Shown here: positions 5,479 to 9,633 of the stretch, one piece after another
Numbering within the stretch: position 1 is the first letter of the stretch
Layout of the letters: the number at the start of each line of letters is the position of its first letter
NCBI GenBank assembly: GCA_913009765.1
Contig: CAJVYT010000148.1
Coordinates: 1 to 9,633, forward strand
From: an uncultured candidate division Zixibacteria bacterium
GTDB taxonomy: Bacteria; Zixibacteria; MSB-5A5; GN15; FEB-12
DNA length: 9,633 nucleotides
Direction: 5' to 3'
Translations under genes and position numbers: made by a program
The notes under the pieces: generated by a model
The model's database searches: none
What the model was told of the DNA's origin: nothing
What the model saw: only the letters and a program-made list of their open reading frames with translations

Positions 5479-6597
5479 ATGAAAAAATATTACATTATTT
5501 TAATAATTCTAATCTTAACTTCTAGTACATATGCGTCTGATACTTTGCAAGTTCCTCTTAAAGTTGAAGAAATCAATGATGGTCCTTATGTCTCATACAT
5601 TGACGATTCAACAATTAATGTTCAGTATGTTAATCATGGGGTTCTTGTTGAAAAACATTTTTTCGGAAATGTGTTGATTGATTTTAATGGCTTTGCTTTT
5701 GATAGTTTAAGCAACTACAAAGTATCAACACAATATCATGTTCCTGATTACCAATATGAAACAGTTTCCAAAATGTTTGTTTTTTCAGATATACATGGCG
5801 AATACGAATATCTTTGCGAGTTGCTTATTAACAATAATATTATTGATTCAAATTTGCATTGGTCGTTTGGGGAAGGGCATCTTGTTGTCGACGGTGACAT
5901 GTTTGATAGGGGAGACAAAGTAACAGAAATCTTGTGGATGATTTATAGATTGGAGCAAGAGGCAGAAAAAGCAGGGGGAGAAGTTCATTTTTTGCTGGGA
6001 AACCATGAGATGATGGTATTGCAGGGTGATTTGCGATATATTAATGAGAGATATAAAATAACAGCTGAGATTTTAGATTCTGATAGTTTACTTTCTAATT
6101 TGTATTCTAATAAAACTGTTTTAGGTAATTGGCTTCGTTCTAAAAATACATGTGAAATTATTAATGGTATTCTTTTTGTGCATGCCGGGATTTCTCCTAA
6201 AATGATGCATAAAGGATACTTATTAGAATTTATAAATAATTCTATGCGAGAAAATATTGATACGCCGAGAGATTCAATAAAAGCAGATTCAACTTTGAGC
6301 AATTTATTTGGAAGTTTTGGACCGATTTGGTACCGTGGCTATCATTATGATATGAAAAGGTATAAACAGGCAACTATGGTAGAGATTGATTCTCTCTTAG
6401 ATTATTATAATGTTACGAATATTGTCGTTGGGCATACGGTAAAAGATTCTATTGCTGTTTTATATGACGGAAAAGTTTTCGGGGTCAATCAGGACTACGA
6501 AATTCGTGATGAATTTGAGGGATTATATATTGAAAATGGAATATTTTACGCTTGTGATATAAATGGAGTAAAACGTAATATCCATAGCAATAAATAA
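5479..6597 (+). CDS. exported Shewanella-like calcineurin-type metallophosphatase
   Basis: A 372-residue protein with an N-terminal signal peptide (MKKYYIILIILILTSSTYA, cleavage near Ala19), so it acts outside the cytoplasm. From about residue 98 it carries the PPP/metallophosphatase motifs in order: SDIHGEY (Asp104, His106), VDGDMFDRGD (Asp140, Arg144), LLGNHEMM (Asn175, His176), VHAGIS (His235) and VVGHT (His319). These are the metal ligands and the acid/base histidine. The inserts between motifs resemble the Shewanella-like phosphatases, some of which dephosphorylate phosphotyrosine. Its substrate here is unknown. The first 95 mature residues are an extra beta-rich N-terminal region of no clear family. 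It starts 8 nt after marC with AGGG as ribosome binding site. Confidence 0.88.
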   Translation: MKKYYIILIILILTSSTYASDTLQVPLKVEEINDGPYVSYIDDSTINVQYVNHGVLVEKHFFGNVLIDFNGFAFDSLSNYKVSTQYHVPDYQYETVSKMFVFSDIHGEYEYLCELLINNNIIDSNLHWSFGEGHLVVDGDMFDRGDKVTEILWMIYRLEQEAEKAGGEVHFLLGNHEMMVLQGDLRYINERYKITAEILDSDSLLSNLYSNKTVLGNWLRSKNTCEIINGILFVHAGISPKMMHKGYLLEFINNSMRENIDTPRDSIKADSTLSNLFGSFGPIWYRGYHYDMKRYKQATMVEIDSLLDYYNVTNIVVGHTVKDSIAVLYDGKVFGVNQDYEIRDEFEGLYIENGIFYACDINGVKRNIHSNK

Positions 6598-6667
6598 GTT
6601 GTGCTATTTTGTAAAAACCTCTTTACCTGTGAAGTTTTCTGTATTACTTTCAGTCTGCTTAATTAAC

Positions 6668-6740
6668 GGGGCAGTAGCTCAGTTGGGAGAGCGCCACGTT
6701 CGCAACGTGGAGGTCGTCGGTTCGATCCCGATCTGCTCCA
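6668..6740 (+). tRNA. tRNA-Ala (anticodon CGC)
   Basis: A 73-nt cloverleaf. The acceptor stem GGGGCAG pairs with CTGCTCC and contains G3-U70, the alanine identity pair, with discriminator A73. The D arm is GCTC/GAGC, the anticodon stem CCACG/CGTGG encloses loop TTCGCAA (anticodon CGC, reads GCG), and the T arm is GTCGG/CCGAT with loop TTCGATC. The 3' CCA is not encoded. The gene follows the metallophosphatase by 70 nt and is upstream of the SRP RNA. Confidence 0.97.
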
Positions 6741-6781
6741 ATTGAATTTGCAGCAGATAGTTGTGAATTTTTCGACGATTA

Positions 6782-6809
6782 AACAGTCAGGAAGGGGTTC
6801 CTGACTGTT
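6782..6809. repeat. perfect 12-bp hairpin downstream of tRNA-Ala
   Basis: AACAGTCAGGAA (6782-6793) and TTCCTGACTGTT (6798-6809) pair perfectly around GGGG. No U-run follows, so it is a weak candidate for a tRNA terminator or processing site, or simply another dispersed palindrome. Confidence 0.6.
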
Positions 6810-6866
6810 CAAGATAATAAAAAGGTTCTTTGAAAATTTAAAAAGATTAGCTTGATGAATGTGTAG

Positions 6867-6889
6867 GTCAGGTCTTTTTAAGATCTGAC
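6867..6889. repeat. 10-bp hairpin
   Basis: GTCAGGTCTT (6867-6876) pairs with AAGATCTGAC (6880-6889) around TTT with one G-T-type position. Function unknown; it lies just before the nested repeat block. Confidence 0.5.
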
Positions 6890-6893
6890 ATTA

Positions 6894-7071
6894 CTGGATT
6901 CCCGTTTTTGGGCTTGTTGAAAAACTTTCTATTTTGGAACATACTTTGACTCCGCTCAGTATGACAAATTATAAGTTGTTGTGTTCCAAGTCACCCTGAG
7001 CGGAGTCGAAGGGTCTTGAAACAGATGTTGGACTTTTTCAACAGTTGTCTACGCAGGAATGACAAATTATA
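6894..7071. repeat. nested dispersed-repeat block between tRNA-Ala and SRP RNA
   Basis: Three layers can be seen. The outer layer is CTGGATTCCCG (6894-6904) and GCAGGAATGACA (about 7053-7064), the two halves of a common ATTCCCG/GGAATGAC palindrome. Inside it TGTTGAAAAA (6915-6924) faces TTTTTCAACA (7034-7043). Innermost is a perfect 12-bp inverted repeat, GACTCCGCTCAG (6948-6959) with CTGAGCGGAGTC (6996-7007). A 13-nt direct repeat ATGACAAATTATA occurs at 6961-6973 and 7059-7071. The arrangement suggests one repeat inserted into another. The region has no coding capacity. Confidence 0.7.
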
Positions 7072-7335
7072 TGTGCTAGACGGGGAATTAGTGGCTCCCT
7101 GTTACTCGGAAATCCGCTCTACCGAGGTCGAATTCCCACTTGAGGGTTTGTTTTGATTTGTCGGGACAGTTAAGCAGTATTGAGAATTGGGTCTTGTACA
7201 ACAGAAGCCTATGAACCCGGTCAGGGCTGGAAGGCAGCAGCCGTAAGTAGTTTACTCCTGTGTGTTGCAAGGTTGCCCGGTTTGAGCCGGCTGGCTGAAA
7301 CACTTGTTAAAATAAATTCGATTGTGGGTGCACGC
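7072..7335 (+). ncRNA. ffs: signal recognition particle RNA, large (Alu-containing) bacterial type
   Basis: The SRP RNA pairs with Ffh to deliver ribosomes making membrane and exported proteins to the membrane. Domain IV is clear at about 7219-7242: GGTCAGGGCTGGAAGGCAGC, with the GGAA tetraloop and conserved internal loop. The 5' part has the Alu-domain pattern of the long Bacillus-type RNA (GTGCTAGACGGGGAATTAG, then TCCGCTCTACCGAGGTCGAA pairing back), and the 3' end closes with GGGTGCACG, which pairs with TGTGC at 7072-7076. About 264 nt is close to the long bacterial form. An intrinsic terminator follows at once. Ends are estimated from the closing helix. Confidence 0.93.
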
Positions 7336-7341
7336 AATTAT

Positions 7342-7375
7342 AAAAGCCTCTCTAATTTTAGAGAGGCTTTTTTTT
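7342..7375 (+). terminator. intrinsic terminator of the SRP RNA gene
   Basis: GCCTCTCTA (7346-7354) pairs perfectly with TAGAGAGGC (7359-7367) around ATTT, flanked by A4 and followed by an eight-T run. It begins 6 nt after the SRP RNA end. Confidence 0.95.
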
Positions 7376-7447
7376 GATTGTTTATTCATATTGATTGATG
7401 CATTGTTCTTAGGTTTGAGTATTTATATATATTAATAAATGATTGAT

Positions 7448-7453
7448 GGAGGA
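7448..7453 (+). promoter_or_regulatory. ribosome binding site deciding a TTG start
   Basis: GGAGGA lies 7 nt before the TTG at 7461. The upstream ATG at 7446 overlaps this site and so cannot use it. Confidence 0.75.
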
Positions 7454-7460
7454 AATTGTT

Positions 7461-8141
7461 TTGAAAAAAGTAACATTGCTTTTATTGGCACTTAGTGTAT
7501 TAATTTCAATTCAAAATACAGAAGCGGGAAGAAGAAGAAGTCCTAAAAGTGGTAAAATAAAAAATGGTGTATTTGTTGATAGTAAATATAATTTTCAACT
7601 AACTATTATTGATGGATGGAGAGGGAAACCACAAAAAAATAATAATAGTTGCAGGATTAAAGTTGAATATGAAAAAAACAAAAAAGGTGATGTCCGAACC
7701 GATATTGTTGGAGTGGATGGATTTGAATTATCAATACCATTAGTGTCTGTTTGGGTAATTAAAACTGAGATAAAAGCAGAAAAATATTTAAAAGACTATT
7801 TGAAAGATCCAATATCCTCTAAAATCAATAATAAGATTACAGAATCTATGCAAGCAGGTTGGACAGATATGCGTTTTGATAGATTTAAGACTTGGACCTA
7901 TAGCAAAATTACTATAGACGATCACGAAGGAGCAAATTGGGTAGGACTTCTCAATTGCAGATATAAATCTAGTGACGCTGAACTTTTATATCAGTTATAT
8001 TCAATATTTGATTGTATTCAATATGATGATGAAACAGTATTGTTTATAACTGGAAGAACAGAATCTGAAGATTTCAATAAGGTCAGTAGTCAAATGCAAT
8101 TTATAATGCGGTCTGTTAAATCGATTCAAGAGAAGAGATAA
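7461..8141 (+). CDS. secreted protein of unknown function
   Basis: A 226-residue protein that I do not recognise. I take TTG at 7461 as the start because GGAGGA sits at ideal distance and the product then begins with a classic signal peptide (KKVTLLLLALSVLISIQNTEA, cleavage before Gly-Arg-Arg-Arg). The mature part opens with a basic stretch, then GVFVDSKYNFQLTIIDGW, which resembles the start of PsbP/DUF1795-like domains (a strand pair used in small exported alpha-beta proteins). The end, ETVLFITGRTESEDFNKVSSQMQFIMRSVKSI, fits the closing strand and helix of such a fold. This is only a resemblance. Two cysteines could form a disulfide. It stands alone downstream of the SRP terminator; the next gene is convergent. 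Confidence 0.8.
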   Translation: MKKVTLLLLALSVLISIQNTEAGRRRSPKSGKIKNGVFVDSKYNFQLTIIDGWRGKPQKNNNSCRIKVEYEKNKKGDVRTDIVGVDGFELSIPLVSVWVIKTEIKAEKYLKDYLKDPISSKINNKITESMQAGWTDMRFDRFKTWTYSKITIDDHEGANWVGLLNCRYKSSDAELLYQLYSIFDCIQYDDETVLFITGRTESEDFNKVSSQMQFIMRSVKSIQEKR

Positions 8142-8161
8142 AAAATATATAAACAGGTTCT

Positions 8162-8608
8162 TTAATAATCAAACTTCCCAACTTGAATAGATTGCTCTCG
8201 ATAAAAATTTGTTTCCGCACGCGGATCATTCGACATCCTTCGTAAAGTCATAAGCTGTCCTACGTGGGTCATGGCATCGGAAAGTGGTCCCTGATATACT
8301 CTCAATATAACTTCTTCATCAGCATTTTCAAGATTTGTAATTGTCGTATTGAGTTTTTTTAAGTAGCTGTAAAATTCAGTTATAACATTTTCCTAACTGC
8401 CAAATTCAATTGGAGTATAGATACCACCTTTGAGTATATCATCGGATGCTTTCGTCATTTGCACAATATGCTCTAATATTTCACAGGGGGTTCTCACACC
8501 ATAGCCTGCTGAAAAATATGAATAATTATCTTTTGCATCTTTAATCGCATAGTTTGTCCGAAATGCCAATGTTGCCAGATGATGGCGTAGTATTGTTTTG
8601 TAATCCAT
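8162..8608 (-). pseudogene. DinB-family protein gene interrupted by an in-frame TAG
   Basis: The first 71 codons (MDYKTILRHHLATLAFR ... YTPIEFGS) end at TAG (8393-8395). The same frame then continues for 76 protein-like codons (ENVITEFYSYLKKL ... AMTHVGQLMTLRRM ... NFYREQSIQVGKFDY) to TAA at 8162-8164. Together they form a four-helix DinB/YfiT-like protein of 147 residues, with candidate metal ligands His in EILEHIV and in AMTHVGQ. DinB-like proteins are metal-dependent transferases of small thiols or are of unknown role. AGGAAA lies 8 nt before the ATG. A TGG or CAG/GAG to TAG change would explain the stop; read error or suppression cannot be excluded. Confidence 0.8.
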
Positions 8609-8677
8609 AGTATTTCCTTTTATTTTATTTAATATATATAGAAATAATTAGGATTGTCTAGCTTAAAGATAGGTTAT

Positions 8678-8809
8678 TTAGATTTTACGTAATTGCTGAA
8701 TTACCAATTCTGCTAATTCAAATCGTAGATGTAAATTGATTATTTTTTCTGCAATAAAATCAGCATTCAAATTAAATATGCTATGTTTTTCAGTAACATG
8801 GGAATATAT
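8678..8809 (-). pseudogene. possible remnant reading frame without a start codon
   Basis: Between two minus-strand genes a frame of 43 codons runs from just after TGA (8810-8812) to TAA (8678-8680) and reads plausibly as a helical protein end (FIAEKIINLHLRFELAELV, then IQQLRKI). It has no ATG near its beginning and no recognised family. It could be the frameshifted 3' end of a partner gene of the HicB-like protein upstream. The rest of the 217-nt gap shows nothing else. Confidence 0.25.
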
Positions 8810-8825
8810 TCAGTATTGTTCTCAT

Positions 8826-9044
8826 CTAACTTCTTGGGGGTGAATCATAAAAATTAGAGTCAAAATTATGAAAAGCTTCAGTCGGAGTTTTCCCATATCC
8901 TGCGATGCCGTTTTCAATAGACTCTCCAAACCAGGCACACCATTTATTATTATGAATAATAAGTTGAGGTTTTAAAAAGACAGATGGACGTTTTTTGAAT
9001 TCGACATATTCGCTTATTTTTTCAAATATTTTTTGTTTTGGCAT
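8826..9044 (-). CDS. HicB-like small protein (orphan antitoxin-like fold)
   Basis: A 72-residue protein. The central segment LIIHNNKWCAWFGESIENG followed by AGYGKTPTEAFHNFD has the beta-beta-alpha pattern of the HicB degenerate RNase H fold, where a strand carrying W-C-A is followed by GxGxTPxEA. Similar short proteins occur as HicB antitoxins and in phages. No DNA-binding domain is attached, and no intact HicA toxin (small, with the His-containing double-stranded RNA-binding fold) is found next to it. So it may be an orphan or belong to a decayed pair. The ribosome binding site is weak (AGAAAG). It is divergent from the EamA fragment across 61 nt. Confidence 0.6.
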   Translation of the reverse strand: MPKQKIFEKISEYVEFKKRPSVFLKPQLIIHNNKWCAWFGESIENGIAGYGKTPTEAFHNFDSNFYDSPPRS

Positions 9045-9105
9045 ATTTACTACTTTCTTTTTGAGATATTACTTCCATATTTATATCTATATATTACTTT
9101 TCGAC

Positions 9106-9300
9106 ATGAAGCGTACATCACTTTATCTGCTTATTCCGGTAATTTTTTGGGGATTATCCTATATTGCCATCAAAATCGTCTTAGCTGAACTTGAACCGGT
9201 AGAGATGATTTCACTGCGGTTTCTCTTAGCGGCACCATCTTTATGGCTCATTCTCTTATTTAAAAAAAGCGGACTACCCCGCACTTACCTTTGCATTTAA
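9106..9300 (+). pseudogene. EamA/DMT-superfamily transporter, 3'-truncated
   Basis: The first 52 or so residues are a typical EamA start: MKRTSLYLLIPVIFWGLSY (helix 1), the loop VLAELEPVEMISLRF and helix 2 (LLAAPSLWLILLFKK). Full members have about 280-300 residues and ten helices. Here the frame enters a palindromic repeat at about 9277 and ends at TAA 9300 with an unrelated tail (LPRTYLCI). No EamA-like sequence resumes on the far side up to the next gene, so most of the gene is lost. The product, if made, has one and a half helical hairpins and cannot transport. Confidence 0.8.
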
Positions 9301-9345
9301 AACTATTGACAATCACAAAGTAATTAAGCAAAAGTAAGTGCGGGG
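9277..9345. repeat. 18-bp inverted repeat element truncating the EamA gene (MITE-like)
   Basis: CCCCGCACTTACCTTTGC (9277-9294) and GCAAAAGTAAGTGCGGGG (9328-9345) pair with one mismatch around a 33-nt AT-rich loop. The 69-nt unit is non-coding, and its left edge coincides with the point where EamA similarity stops. No U-tract makes it a standard terminator. Confidence 0.75.
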
Positions 9346-9387
9346 CAACCCGTTATATAAATAATCTATCCATATTTAGGCAAATTA

Positions 9388-9633
9388 TTATGGTTTTTTC
9401 AATACCTTAATTCCGTCACTACCATAGGACACATAAATATATCCCGATAAATAGAGAATCTTATCGGCAAAGCCCGTTCCCCCTGTATATGTGCCTTTCA
9501 ACACAGGGGATTTGGGGTCGGTAATATCAAGCCAAAGCACACCGTAAGAGCCATCGGCAACAAAAATATTATCCCCGCTAATAGTTACATCTTTTGCCTC
9601 GCCTGTGGTATCATATCTACCCTGTAATTTAGG
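9388..9633 (-). CDS. LVIVD-repeat beta-propeller protein, C-terminal 81 residues (partial)
   Basis: The frame enters from the right edge of the window and ends at TAA (9388-9390). It has no start inside the window. It contains at least one full repeat: EAKDVTISGDNIFVADGSYG followed by VLWLDITDPKSPVLKGTY, and a last partial blade GFADKILYLSGYIYVSYGSDGIKVL. The pattern V-x-x-x-G-x-x-x-[FY]-V-A-D-G-x-x-G-[LV]-x-x-[LI]-D-I-x-D-P defines LVIVD repeats, which form surface or periplasmic propellers. The protein ends right after the last blade with no sorting domain. Orientation is convergent with the EamA remnant. Confidence 0.88.
   Translation of the reverse strand, partial: PKLQGRYDTTGEAKDVTISGDNIFVADGSYGVLWLDITDPKSPVLKGTYTGGTGFADKILYLSGYIYVSYGSDGIKVLKKP

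Noticed and set aside
5985..6302. Minus-strand frame of 105 codons
   Set aside because: Antisense shadow of the metallophosphatase, whose catalytic motifs are intact in the other frame.
6825..6845. boxA-like GGTTCTTTGAAAA, as in rRNA leaders
   Set aside because: No rRNA gene follows within the window; one short A/T-rich match is not enough evidence for antitermination.
7088..7377. Open frames on both strands (7088-7303 minus, 7180-7377 plus)
   Set aside because: They lie on the SRP RNA gene and its terminator and show no protein family; the RNA explains the sequence.
8995..9105. Upstream extension of the EamA frame by 37 codons
   Set aside because: It overlaps the divergent HicB-like gene start; MKRTSLYLL at 9106 is the normal family start.

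Overview
The window is one end of an assembled contig from an AT-rich bacterium, probably an uncultivated or metagenome-derived lineage. It has cleavable signal peptides, a large-type bacterial SRP RNA with an Alu domain, an LVIVD-repeat beta-propeller and many dispersed palindromic repeats. I cannot name the phylum. A Gram-negative candidate lineage near the FCB group is a guess from the repeat style and the LVIVD protein. The first 163 bases are not genome: 98-163 is an Illumina TruSeq index adapter and 1-97 is sequencer tail beyond it, so genuine sequence starts at 164.

Layout. 164-1664 (minus strand): an ECF sigma factor, a small zinc-binding anti-sigma factor and the N-terminal 172 residues of an NAD(P)H-hydrate epimerase. 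They look like one operon read from a sigma70-like promoter at 1636-1664, so close to the start codon that the mRNA should be leaderless. 1675-4753: an accessory, very AT-rich patch. It holds an attC-like long inverted repeat, the C-terminal HIRAN-domain fragment of a larger protein, an intact IS3-family element (2485-3731), a probable modification-dependent restriction nuclease (EVE-like reader plus Mrr-like PD-(D/E)XK), and three consecutive hairpin repeats. The IS has good terminal repeats but no flanking target duplication, and the reading frames on both sides run open into it. This suggests that an IS-mediated deletion or recombination joined two broken loci.

4801-6597 (plus): a leaderless-type promoter, a MarC-family membrane protein and, 8 nt downstream, an exported Shewanella-type metallophosphatase. 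6668-7375: tRNA-Ala(CGC), a stack of nested dispersed repeats, then the large SRP RNA and its intrinsic terminator. 7461-9633: a secreted protein of unknown function with a TTG start, a DinB-family gene split by an in-frame amber codon, a HicB-like small protein with a possible decayed neighbour, an EamA transporter gene cut off at a palindromic repeat, and the C-terminal end of an LVIVD-repeat protein that runs off the right edge.

The best candidates for something new are the IS-disrupted HIRAN / EVE-Mrr defence-like patch and the sigma/anti-sigma/epimerase operon. The region also shows heavy decay: one nonsense mutation, two or three truncations and several repeat insertions within 9.5 kb.
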